64,000 bases of DNA from Candidatus Nitrososphaera gargensis Ga9.2 (GTDB lineage: Archaea; Thermoproteota; Nitrososphaeria; Nitrososphaerales; Nitrososphaeraceae). Of this stretch, positions 52,485-60,313 are shown piece by piece (position 1 is the stretch's first letter; each line of letters opens with the position of its first letter). Position numbers and translations under genes: made by a program. Under the pieces are notes generated by a model that was not told the origin of the DNA, ran no database searches, and saw only the letters and a program-made list of their open reading frames with translations. The stretch lies in assembly GCF_000303155.1 (NCBI RefSeq), contig NC_018719.1, positions 2,046,001-2,110,000 of the forward strand. Direction: 5' to 3'.

Positions 52485-52494
52485 AGAAAGGGAA

Positions 52495-53874
52495 ATGTTT
52501 GACAACCTGCGCGAAGGCCTCCGCGGAGCCCTGAAGAAAATAGTGGGGGCCTCTGATATCAACGAGGAGATCATCGACTCACTGTGCAAGGACGTCCAGC
52601 GGGCACTGCTCCAGTCGGATGTCAACGTGCGTCTTGTGCTCTCTATCACCCAGAATCTCAAGGAGAGGGCACTGAAGGAGCAGCCGCCAAAGGGGCTCTC
52701 CCGCAAGGATCACATTGTAACGATATTGTATGGCGAGCTTGCCAAGATGCTCGGCTACTCTGGCGAGGTCATCAAGACTATCGATAAGGCCCAAGAAGAC
52801 GAACGTTCACTTGCAACATCATTCTTCAACCCCGGTAAGCAGAATATCGTCCTCATGCTGGGCATTCAGGGCAGCGGCAAGACCACGGTGACTGCCAAGC
52901 TGGCAAGATGGCTCACAAAGCATGGCTACAGGGTAGGAGTGATCGGGGCAGACACCTGGCGCCCTGGCGCGCTGACTCAGCTGAAAATGAACTGCAGCAA
53001 GATAAACGTTGAAGTGTACGGCGAGGAGGATGCCAAGGATGCAGTGGCGATAGCCAGAAACGGCCTCAAGCACTTTGAGGATCAAAAACTCGACGTCATT
53101 ATCATAGACACCGCCGGAAGGCACAAGGAAGAAGAGGGCCTGCTGCAGGAGATGACAGAAATGCACAAGGTAGTGACCCCTGACCTTGTGTTGCTGGTCA
53201 TTGATGCAACTATAGGCCAGTCGGCGTTCAAGCAGGCAGAAGCCTTCCACAAGGCCGCCCCTGTCGGAGGCATCGTCCTTACAAAGCTCGACGGCACTGC
53301 AAAAGGTGGTGGCGCGCTTGCAGCATCTGCCGCGACAGGCGCCAAGGTAATGTTTATCGGCACCGGCGAGCGCATCGATGATCTAGAGCAATTCTCGCCA
53401 ACACGCTTTGTAGGCAGGCTGCTTGGCATGGGCGACATCAAGGCGCTGCTAGAGATGGCAAAGGGGCTTGAACTCCAAGCAGACGAGGATCAGGTAAAGC
53501 GCATAGCAAAGGGCAAGATGACTATCGAGGACTTTTACGCTCAGATGGACTCGGCAAGCAAGATGGGATTTAGGAACATCATTGAGAACCTTGGTATGGG
53601 CGGAATGATCAAGGAGGACAAGGTCGAGGAGATGCAGGTCAAGATGGAGAGGTGGCGCTTTATCATCCAGTCGATGACAAAGGAGGAAAAGAAAGACCCA
53701 AATATCATCAACGAGTCGAGAAGAAAGCGCATCGCAAGAGGCTGCGGCCTGACCGAAGGCGACATCAAGGAGATGATAAAGCAGTACAACACTTCAAAGG
53801 ACATCATCAAGCACAACAAGGGAAGGGGCGGTCTGGGCGACCTATTCAGAAGGTTTGGCGGCAATCTTGGCTGA
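52495..53874 (+). CDS. srp54: signal recognition particle protein SRP54
   Basis: A 459-residue GTPase: N-domain four-helix bundle (1-85), G-domain with GIQGSGKTTVTAKLARWL (P-loop, about 122-139), DTWRPGA, DTAGRHKEE and TKLDGTAKGGGAL, then the Met-rich M-domain (about 320-459) that binds 7S RNA and signal sequences (RNIIENLGMGGMI; RRKRIARGCG). It directs nascent membrane and secreted proteins to the FtsY receptor and translocon. Its end overlaps the Pus10 reading frame by 20 bases. Confidence 0.98.
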   Translation: MFDNLREGLRGALKKIVGASDINEEIIDSLCKDVQRALLQSDVNVRLVLSITQNLKERALKEQPPKGLSRKDHIVTILYGELAKMLGYSGEVIKTIDKAQEDERSLATSFFNPGKQNIVLMLGIQGSGKTTVTAKLARWLTKHGYRVGVIGADTWRPGALTQLKMNCSKINVEVYGEEDAKDAVAIARNGLKHFEDQKLDVIIIDTAGRHKEEEGLLQEMTEMHKVVTPDLVLLVIDATIGQSAFKQAEAFHKAAPVGGIVLTKLDGTAKGGGALAASAATGAKVMFIGTGERIDDLEQFSPTRFVGRLLGMGDIKALLEMAKGLELQADEDQVKRIAKGKMTIEDFYAQMDSASKMGFRNIIENLGMGGMIKEDKVEEMQVKMERWRFIIQSMTKEEKKDPNIINESRRKRIARGCGLTEGDIKEMIKQYNTSKDIIKHNKGRGGLGDLFRRFGGNLG

Positions 53875-54982
53875 TGCCCAGGCAATTTTGCTGTTGTTAA
53901 GGCAATACAAACTCTGCAGGCGATGTTTTGAAAGAAATAATGCTGCCGGAGGCGGCAGATCAAAGCCTGACCGCCGGCAATGCTACATCTGCCGCGGCCT
54001 GATGGACAGCATTGACTCGATAGTGGATAAGATAATTGGTGCCGTCAGGGACTACGAGTTTGAGACGTTCGTCATCGGCGCCACCCTGCCAACCCAGATT
54101 TACGAGCGGGAAGACGCCATGAGGGCGCGCCTTAAAATCCGTGGCAGGGAGAGCGTCAAGAACCAGCTGACAAAGGAGCTTGGGATGCGGCTCGCCCGTC
54201 TGATTAGAAAAAAAGCCGAGTACATGAAGCCCGACCTCACGGTAAGCCTTGTCATAGACAAGGAAAACAATGTTGATGTTGCAGTCAAGTCAAGGCCGCT
54301 TATGCTGTCTGGCCGGTACGTCAAAAAGTCAAGGGGCGTGCCGCAAAAGCAGGACAGGTGCCCAGACTGCGAAGGCCGGGGCTGCAGCTCATGCAATAAT
54401 ACCGGCGGCCTGTCGGGCAACGGTAGCGTCGAAGGTGTCATCGCAAAGGGACTTGTGGAAATGACAGGGGGGCAGGCACCGAAATTTTCGTGGATCGGAA
54501 GCGAGGACCAGAGCAGCCTTGTGCTTGGAAGCGGCAGGCCGTTTTATGCCCGCATCTATAACCCCAAAAAAAGAAAATTGAAAAGGAGCAGAATCAGTGG
54601 CAGCGGCGTCGTGGCAACGCTGTCTGTAATCGAAGAAGAGGACGAGCCGGATCTCCAGCCGCGCTTTAAGGTCAAGACAAGGATCCATGCAAAATGCGAA
54701 AAAGAGCTGACAAAAGACGACATGAAAAAACTTGGCTCGCTTGCCGGTGCAGAGGTAAGTTATGAGAACAGGTCAAAGATGGCGACAAAAAAGATCTACT
54801 CGGCCTGGGCCCGCCGGATCAATGACAACCAATTTTCACTCACCATGGTCGCAGACGGCGGCATGATGATAAAGCAATTTGTGGGCGGTGAAGAGTACAT
54901 GAAGCCAAACATTTCAGAAATTCTTGGAAAAAAGTGCGAATGCGTCGGGTTTGACATACTTGACGTATCACTTCAGCAGTAA
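53855..54982 (+). CDS. pus10: tRNA pseudouridine synthase Pus10
   Basis: A 375-residue enzyme that makes pseudouridine 54 and 55 in archaeal tRNA T-loops. N-terminal zinc module with CRRC (about 21-24) and CYIC (about 43-46), THUMP-like middle, and catalytic domain with WIGSEDQSSLVLGSGRPFYA where the GxED Asp is the expected nucleophile. An extra CPDCEGRGCSSC knuckle lies at about 169-180. The start ATG 53855 overlaps SRP54; a TTG a few codons later (at the SRP54 stop) is equally plausible. Confidence 0.9.
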   Translation: MAAILADAQAILLLLRQYKLCRRCFERNNAAGGGRSKPDRRQCYICRGLMDSIDSIVDKIIGAVRDYEFETFVIGATLPTQIYEREDAMRARLKIRGRESVKNQLTKELGMRLARLIRKKAEYMKPDLTVSLVIDKENNVDVAVKSRPLMLSGRYVKKSRGVPQKQDRCPDCEGRGCSSCNNTGGLSGNGSVEGVIAKGLVEMTGGQAPKFSWIGSEDQSSLVLGSGRPFYARIYNPKKRKLKRSRISGSGVVATLSVIEEEDEPDLQPRFKVKTRIHAKCEKELTKDDMKKLGSLAGAEVSYENRSKMATKKIYSAWARRINDNQFSLTMVADGGMMIKQFVGGEEYMKPNISEILGKKCECVGFDILDVSLQQ

Positions 54983-55025
54983 CGTTTTTGTTTCAGCAGG
55001 GCAATCAGACAACAGCAAAAGAAAG

Positions 55026-55751
55026 ATGAGCAGCAGCTTTGACCCGCTCTACAAAGTCCATGACGCCTACAAAGCTGGCCAGATCCTGCAAAGAGTCTAC
55101 GACCTTGTGATCAAAAGGTTCCCGCTTGTAACAGAGGGAATCAAGCGAGTCGAAGAGGCATCCGGCTTAAAGTATCCTTACTATTACGTCGAGCCAAGCC
55201 TTGTCGTTTCGACGTCGGCAGTCGAGTTTACCCAAATGGGAATACTGTTTGCAAGGACGATACCTGTGGTGGGCGACGACAACCTGCTCAGAGTAGTCGT
55301 GCAGATAACCGCGCCCCTGATCGCCTACGGTCTCAAGGGTACTATACACGCGATTCTGGCGCATGAGTTCATGCATTATCTGGAGCTTGTGAGCAGGATA
55401 GTCAAGATGAAGGTGATATCAGACGAGGTGTCCGGCACCCTCTTTGAAGGTACGTACGCCGACACCGGAAGGCTACTTGAAGAGCGCGCCGTGTTCAGGT
55501 CAGACCCGACTTTAATAAGGCACATCACCACCCGCTTCCCTGAAGGCTTTAGGGACTTAAAGTTGGAAGACAAGGTGATCAAGATGTGGATGGACAAGGG
55601 CCTGCCGACGACAAAGGTGCCTATCGATGCAAACGTGATAAAAATCCCAATAGAAGCAATGGCAAGGCTGCAGGTGGAGCAGGTGGTAAAGGACAAGATA
55701 GCCGAGTTTGAAAGCGTGAAGCTGAGAAAGAAAAAAACCGGCTATGTCTAG
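55026..55751 (+). CDS. HExxH-containing putative zinc metallopeptidase
   Basis: About 241 residues from ATG 55026 (MSSSFDPLYKVHDAYKAG). The helix ILAHEFMHYLEL gives HExxH at about 113-117 and a Glu pair in RLLEERAVF about 35 residues later could supply a third zinc ligand, as in gluzincins. No signal peptide or TM helix, so it is cytosolic. The C-terminus is helical and Lys-rich. It overlaps the nucleotidyltransferase-kinase gene by 8 bases, indicating coupling. Family not recognised; protease activity is inferred from the motif only. Confidence 0.7.
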   Translation: MSSSFDPLYKVHDAYKAGQILQRVYDLVIKRFPLVTEGIKRVEEASGLKYPYYYVEPSLVVSTSAVEFTQMGILFARTIPVVGDDNLLRVVVQITAPLIAYGLKGTIHAILAHEFMHYLELVSRIVKMKVISDEVSGTLFEGTYADTGRLLEERAVFRSDPTLIRHITTRFPEGFRDLKLEDKVIKMWMDKGLPTTKVPIDANVIKIPIEAMARLQVEQVVKDKIAEFESVKLRKKKTGYV

Positions 55752-57384
55752 TAGCAGTAGCGTTTCCCCGCAAGAGTTCGAAGTTATCAAGAAATGCATC
55801 GTCAAGGTCGCAAAGGGCTGCGCTGTAGTCGCCGCATGCTTTTATGGTTCCAGAGTCGCAGGTTATGCCCGGCCTGACAGCGACATTGACGTACTGGTCG
55901 TCCTTGAGAACTATCCTTACGTGGTCAAGTACGTCTATTTCAGCGAGTCCGGCGTAAAGCTGTCCGCGCTTGCAGTCGACCGCGCGGCGCTAGAGCGCGA
56001 TGCAAAAAACGCTTTTCTCGGCGAGTTTGTAGTGGGCCGTCTGCTGCACATCTACGAGCCCATTACCAACGCAGATTTTTTTGCGCAGGTCGAGCAGGCT
56101 TACAAGCGGCGCGTCATTTTGGAGGAGGTGCAGGACATTGTGTGTTTGACGGGCGTGCTGGGCACAGAGATCATTTTTCCTTTGGAGTATGTGGTATTTT
56201 CCAAGATAAGGCGCAGGATGTCGCTGTACCCAAGCGCGGCGTATAGCTACTACAAGACCTACGCTTCTTCAAACGAGCGCAATCTTGAATTTGCACTTGG
56301 AGGCTACCGCAGGGCGCTTGCAGATATTGTCTCAGAAGACAGAGAACTTTTTGCTGCAAGGCAAGACGGGCTTTTGCAGGTGTCTGGCAAACGCGTCTTT
56401 GTGGAAGGAGGCCAGACGCGTCTCAAGCTTACAAAGAGACTACAGGAATTCAGCTCGTACTTTGTGCACACCTACGCAGGAAGGAAGATCATGCACCTTG
56501 CAGTCAGCGAGGCCGAGTCCAAGATAAGGCGCCACCACACAGGCAAGGATGTAGAAATGCCCTATTTCATGGCATGCCCAAAAGGAGCATATTGGACGCT
56601 GCCAGAGGGCAGGCTAATAGTCGGCAGCAGGGACTGGCTGGGCGACCTCGGCTATTCAGTGGCGAGAAAAAAGCGCCTTGGTAATGTCAATAGCAGGACG
56701 GTGCTGTACATGCTAGAGGATGGGCGCAAGGTTGTAGTAAAAGAGCTTGCAAAATCAAAGGCGGTGAAATGGGCTGCACTGAGCCTGTGGACTGCGCCAG
56801 TGAAAAGGTTCAGGGTCGATCCGCTCTTCCGGCTTGGCTCGGAATACAAGGCAATCCGGTATATAAGGAGCCTCGGCCTGCGCACGCCAGCGATAGAGGC
56901 AGTGGTCCTTGACAGGAAGATCCTCGTAACGCAGTTTATCGAGGGTAGGACCCTTGCTAGCGTAATAAAGGACTACATCAGAGGCAGGGGCGACGACATT
57001 GCGCTTATCGGGAAAGCAGGCGCGCAGATTGCAAGGATCCACAGCGCCGGCTCTACTCTTGGCAACGTAAAGCCCAAGAACGTGATTGCCAGCAGTGGCA
57101 GCGGCGACCAATATTTCACCGACGTAGAGCAGTTTATGTTTCAGGCTGGCGACCCAGCATGGGACCTTGCCCAGTTTATAAGCTGGGGCCTAAAGGGCAC
57201 CAGCAACAGCAGCATGGCAGCGAAAATAACAAGGGAATTCCTGAAAGGATATGTCGATATTGCCGGTTATGGCAATGTCGCACGCCTTGCCAAGAGCAGG
57301 CGCTATATCGAGTCGTTCTATCCCGTGCTGGCGCCGTCGGTGGCACGTGCGATCAAAAAAGAGATTAAAGAAATTGCAAAATAG
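55744..57384 (+). CDS. nucleotidyltransferase fused to a kinase-like domain
   Basis: A 546-residue fusion. Residues about 25-130 are a minimal nucleotidyltransferase with FYGSRVAGYARPDSDIDVL: GSR at 35-37 and catalytic DxD at 47-49. A helical middle (130-300) follows. Residues about 315-520 resemble the ABC1/Bud32/aminoglycoside-kinase fold: VVVKELAK with Lys near 331, TQFIEGRTL hinge, GNVKPKNVIAS (about 439-449), and FTDVEQF (DFG-like). The usual catalytic Asp of the HGDxxxxN loop is Asn, so the kinase may be inactive or altered. It is coupled to the HExxH gene upstream. Confidence 0.75.
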   Translation: MSSSSSVSPQEFEVIKKCIVKVAKGCAVVAACFYGSRVAGYARPDSDIDVLVVLENYPYVVKYVYFSESGVKLSALAVDRAALERDAKNAFLGEFVVGRLLHIYEPITNADFFAQVEQAYKRRVILEEVQDIVCLTGVLGTEIIFPLEYVVFSKIRRRMSLYPSAAYSYYKTYASSNERNLEFALGGYRRALADIVSEDRELFAARQDGLLQVSGKRVFVEGGQTRLKLTKRLQEFSSYFVHTYAGRKIMHLAVSEAESKIRRHHTGKDVEMPYFMACPKGAYWTLPEGRLIVGSRDWLGDLGYSVARKKRLGNVNSRTVLYMLEDGRKVVVKELAKSKAVKWAALSLWTAPVKRFRVDPLFRLGSEYKAIRYIRSLGLRTPAIEAVVLDRKILVTQFIEGRTLASVIKDYIRGRGDDIALIGKAGAQIARIHSAGSTLGNVKPKNVIASSGSGDQYFTDVEQFMFQAGDPAWDLAQFISWGLKGTSNSSMAAKITREFLKGYVDIAGYGNVARLAKSRRYIESFYPVLAPSVARAIKKEIKEIAK

Positions 57385-57393
57385 ATCTTTTGC

Positions 57394-57603
57394 TTACTTT
57401 TTGCCCTTCTTGGCGGTTTCCTTGTGAGTAAATTCGGTAAAGCCGCACTTGCCGCAGGTGAACCTGTCTTTGTGCTCGGCCATGAAGGTGCCCTTGCCGC
57501 ATCTCGGGCAGTCGCGCCTGCTCCTCGTCACCTTGTCGCCTGAAACCTTGTAGAACTTGTATATTGCAACTTCTCCCTTGGCAGGAGCCTTCTTGTCAGC
57601 CAT
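57394..57603 (-). CDS. rps27ae: small-subunit ribosomal protein S27ae
   Basis: A 69-residue basic protein with a four-Cys zinc finger CPRC...CGKC (DCPRCGKGTFMAEH; RFTCGKCGFTEF) typical of archaeal S27ae. It is 2 bases downstream of the S24e gene in the same operon, the standard archaeal pair. Confidence 0.95.
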   Translation of the reverse strand: MADKKAPAKGEVAIYKFYKVSGDKVTRSRRDCPRCGKGTFMAEHKDRFTCGKCGFTEFTHKETAKKGKK

Positions 57604-57605
57604 TA

Positions 57606-57995
57606 TTACTTCTTGGCACCTCCAGCAGCGGCGCCCTTGGAAGCTGCCGCTTCCTGCTTGGCCTTGAGCTTGGTCGCCTTTTCTTCATCTATTATCTTTT
57701 TTCTCTCTTCCTTTGGCAGTGTTCGCAGTAACCTGTAGCGCGGGAGCTGCTTTGCCGCCTCCTTTTCGTCGTCATAGACATAGAATACGGCGTGAACGTC
57801 GGTCATGCCTGTGTGGCATACGAGGTTTATCGGTATGACCTGCTTTTTATCGACATTGAGCTGGCCGGCCATCTTTTCCGCCGCCTCGGTCTTTTTGAGC
57901 TTGCCGGCGGCTCCCTTGAACAGCGCCTTTACCTCGCGCCTGTTCAAAAGCGAGTTCCTGCGGTCTTCCAGCGTCACAATTTCCTGAGCAGACAA
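57606..57995 (-). CDS. rps24e: small-subunit ribosomal protein S24e
   Basis: A 129-residue protein matching S24e: NSLLNRREVKALFKG (rRNA-binding), LVCHTGMTDVHAVFYVYDDE, and a C-terminal extension rich in Lys, Ala and Glu. The start is a TTG. It heads the two-gene S24e-S27ae operon and is divergent from the hypothetical gene at 58081. Confidence 0.95.
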   Translation of the reverse strand: MSAQEIVTLEDRRNSLLNRREVKALFKGAAGKLKKTEAAEKMAGQLNVDKKQVIPINLVCHTGMTDVHAVFYVYDDEKEAAKQLPRYRLLRTLPKEERKKIIDEEKATKLKAKQEAAASKGAAAGGAKK

Positions 57996-58080
57996 ATCAG
58001 ACAGAATCCTTCCTGTAACTCATATAAGTATTTGCTTGTACGAAAATCAAATATACCCTGTCCATGGTGAGTGTGATTGG

Positions 58081-58503
58081 ATGAAACCATTCTTTCAAGA
58101 GTTTTGTGACAAGGTGATTACGCTTGACAAGTCGATCAGGTTTGCCGGCATTGCAGACGAGGACGGCAAGCTCATGGCCACTGCTGAGAGGAAGGGCCTC
58201 AAGCCCCTGCTAAACCCTGAGGAGAGGGCGCAGTACGCCATCACGGCTGCGACCCGCCAATATACCCGCCTGCGATGGGAATACCTGCTTGGCAGGATCA
58301 ACTATGCGATGTCGCACTATGCCAAACTGATAAGGGCGACCATCCCGATAGCAGACGAAAACAGCCGCCTATCCTATGTGCTCTTGCTGTCGTTTGACGT
58401 CGACGGAGAAAACGTGCACAATGTGATCATGAAAAAGATAATCCCGCTTGTGCGCAAGAACATGGGCAAGTTCCTAGAAGAGCATACCCGCACTAACCCT
58501 TGA
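58081..58503 (+). CDS. conserved archaeal hypothetical protein, 140 residues
   Basis: Soluble alpha/beta protein: KSIRFAGIADEDGKLMATAE, NPEERAQYAITAATRQYTRL, IRATIPIADENSRLSYVLLL, SFDVDGENVHNVIMKKIIPL. The pattern (strand, GIADxxGKL, long helices, strand pair, helix) resembles Roadblock/profilin-like sensors and the thaumarchaeal DUF6659-type family, but I cannot confirm. Start ATG 58081 follows TATA-like caaatatacc by about 29 bases. Its end overlaps the broken HerA-like gene by 11 bases tail to tail. Confidence 0.65.
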   Translation: MKPFFQEFCDKVITLDKSIRFAGIADEDGKLMATAERKGLKPLLNPEERAQYAITAATRQYTRLRWEYLLGRINYAMSHYAKLIRATIPIADENSRLSYVLLLSFDVDGENVHNVIMKKIIPLVRKNMGKFLEEHTRTNP

Positions 58504-59690
58504 ACTGCACCTTTGGAAATACGATCTTTACTGGGTGCCGGAACGCCAGATGCACTATCACAAGCTCGCCTCTATTGAGCCGGACGATGTTCATTTTCGT
58601 GCTTTCGTCCAGCATAGAGTAAGGCTGGGTGGCAAGCTCTGACTGCCCCAGCTTGGCCATTATGTGCATGCCAGTGCCTTCATGCAACACCGGGTCCACC
58701 ATGCTTTTTAACTGCTGCCCGAAAACAGGATCGTCCCCCTCGACCTGCCCGTTATGACCATCCTCACGATCTGTTCTGCCACCGAAGAAGACGCGCTGTT
58801 GCTGCCGCCCCGCCTCGGGACGAACCTGTTTATTTCATCGATAAATATCAGGATATACTGCGGCCTTTTGCCTTCTGCTGCCTCTTGCCTTGCAACACAG
58901 AGCTCATCGACGCTCTTTATGACGTCGCCCATGACGAACCCCTGCTCTTTCACCGTCGGGATCATGGCAATGTCAATCACGAAAACGTCGCCGGGCCTTG
59001 ATCCTGCTTATCTGCTTTACAAGGTACACGCTCGTCTTTTTCCTGTCTATGAAGAGCGGCGATCTGCAAAACTGCTGGATGTGCCCAAGGAAATGCAGCA
59101 GCGTGGACTTGTGCGCGATCATCTCCTGCGGCTATCCCTTGAATTCAAACAGGTCTGTCCGCGTATTTACCTGCCTGTGCCTGTCGCTTAGAGGCCACGC
59201 CTAGTAGACATGGTTCAGGATGGGAGGATGTAGGAAATGTCAAATGACACCGGCACCCTCTGCCCGTTTGTCATCTCTATCACGCCAGCAGGGACAGGGT
59301 TCTCCATCTCTGGTATGCCGAGGGCAAACATCACTTCCTTTTCTTTTGCAAACCTGACCGGCTTGTTTGCGCCAACAGGCATGCCTATTGGGATATTCCT
59401 GCCAAGCCTGCTCTCAATTCCCGTGTTTGCCATCACTGCCACCTTGGCCGCCGCGCCGGCTTCGTCCATAGCCCGGAGCTCCTTTGCAATCCCTACTGTC
59501 TATGTGTCAAAAACATGCTTGACCGTGACAAAGTCGAACGGGTTTAGGATGATATCTTGGCGGATCGAAAACCAAAAACCATCCATGTTGTTTGGGAATT
59601 TATCTGAGGCCAGCGTCCTACCTATCTCTTCCTGCTTGGCAAACTCTTGTATGCTAGAATAGCAAATAGGGACATCATATTTGACTATAG
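58493..59690 (-). pseudogene. HerA-like ATPase, extensively broken
   Basis: Read right to left, segments of one DUF87/HerA-type ATPase appear: EEIGRTLASDKFPNNMDGFW, FVTVKHVFDT then TAG near 59502, TVGIAKELRAMDEAGAAAKV and VPVSFDISYILPS then a stop at 59215; a scrambled region 58985-59210 where the Walker A segment should be; then GDVFVIDIAMIPTVKEQGFV, Walker B QYILIFIDEINRF, a stop at 58708 and HEGTGMHIMAKLGQSELATQ to 58493. At least one nonsense codon, one large lesion and two frame changes are needed. HerA-type ATPases move DNA in end resection or translocation; this copy is dead. Confidence 0.75.
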
Positions 59691-59695
59691 TATTA

Positions 59696-59893
59696 CTATA
59701 CTTCAGGATCTAGATCTGGGTTGTCGTCACTGTCCATGTCGTGGTCGGCAGACTTTAGCTGTTCGTATTCAACCTCGTCCTTGCTCTCTACTTCTTCAGG
59801 CTTTACTTCCATCTTGGCAGGCTTTTCATCTTCAGGCCTGACTATTGCCTCCTTTGGCACTTCCGGGAATTTCTTCTTGTTGTCGGCAGTCAT
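59696..59893 (-). CDS. small acidic hydrophilic protein, 65 residues
   Basis: MTADNKKKFPEVPKEAIVRP, then EDEKPAKMEVKPEEVESKDE and a C-terminal run rich in Asp ending NPDLDPEV. No hydrophobic core; likely intrinsically disordered. It lies 30 bases downstream of another disordered small protein gene on the same strand. Function unknown; salt or stress-related roles are only a guess. Confidence 0.5.
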   Translation of the reverse strand: MTADNKKKFPEVPKEAIVRPEDEKPAKMEVKPEEVESKDEVEYEQLKSADHDMDSDDNPDLDPEV

Positions 59894-59923
59894 GGTGGTG
59901 GTAGTGTAAAAATAAAGGGCAGC

Positions 59924-60223
59924 TTACTTGTTTGTTCCAGCAGCGCCCTGCTCGTACTGGTCGCCGGTTTCTGCAGCACCAGCTGTCCCCTTTGCCATCC
60001 CTTTGCTCCTTGCTATTTCTCTGGCCTCTTCAGGGTTTCCCCCCTCCTGTCCCTTCTCGACTATTTCCTCGGTCATTTCGCGCTTGACAGCCGTTGGCTC
60101 GTGCTCCTTAATCTTGGCCGGAGTCATTGCTTCCTTTTCTCTATACTGCTTCAGTGGATCATCTTTTCTTTCTACTTCTGTTCCTCCGGCGCCTTCCTCA
60201 TACTGTCTGTCTTGTTCTGACAT
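59924..60223 (-). CDS. small disordered protein, 99 residues
   Basis: Gln/Glu/Lys/Gly-rich sequence MSEQDRQYEEGAGGTEVERK ... GMAKGTAGAAETGDQYEQGAAGTNK without hydrophobic segments. YEEGAGGT near the N-terminus and YEQGAAGT near the C-terminus form an internal repeat of eight residues. The composition resembles stress-induced hydrophilin-like proteins. Divergent from the UbiD gene. Confidence 0.55.
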   Translation of the reverse strand: MSEQDRQYEEGAGGTEVERKDDPLKQYREKEAMTPAKIKEHEPTAVKREMTEEIVEKGQEGGNPEEAREIARSKGMAKGTAGAAETGDQYEQGAAGTNK

Positions 60224-60313
60224 GCTTCACGTGGCATCAAAGACTATTTACTGATTATGAAACAATGCAAAGGTATATTTTTCATATCCAGAGTAGCTGG
60301 CGTGTGTATATGC

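Noticed and set aside
55744-57384. Toxin-antitoxin MNT/HEPN assignment for the nucleotidyltransferase fusion
   Set aside because: No HEPN motif (Rx4-6H with helical fold) in the partner; the partner is a HExxH protein and the fusion is much larger than MNT antitoxins.
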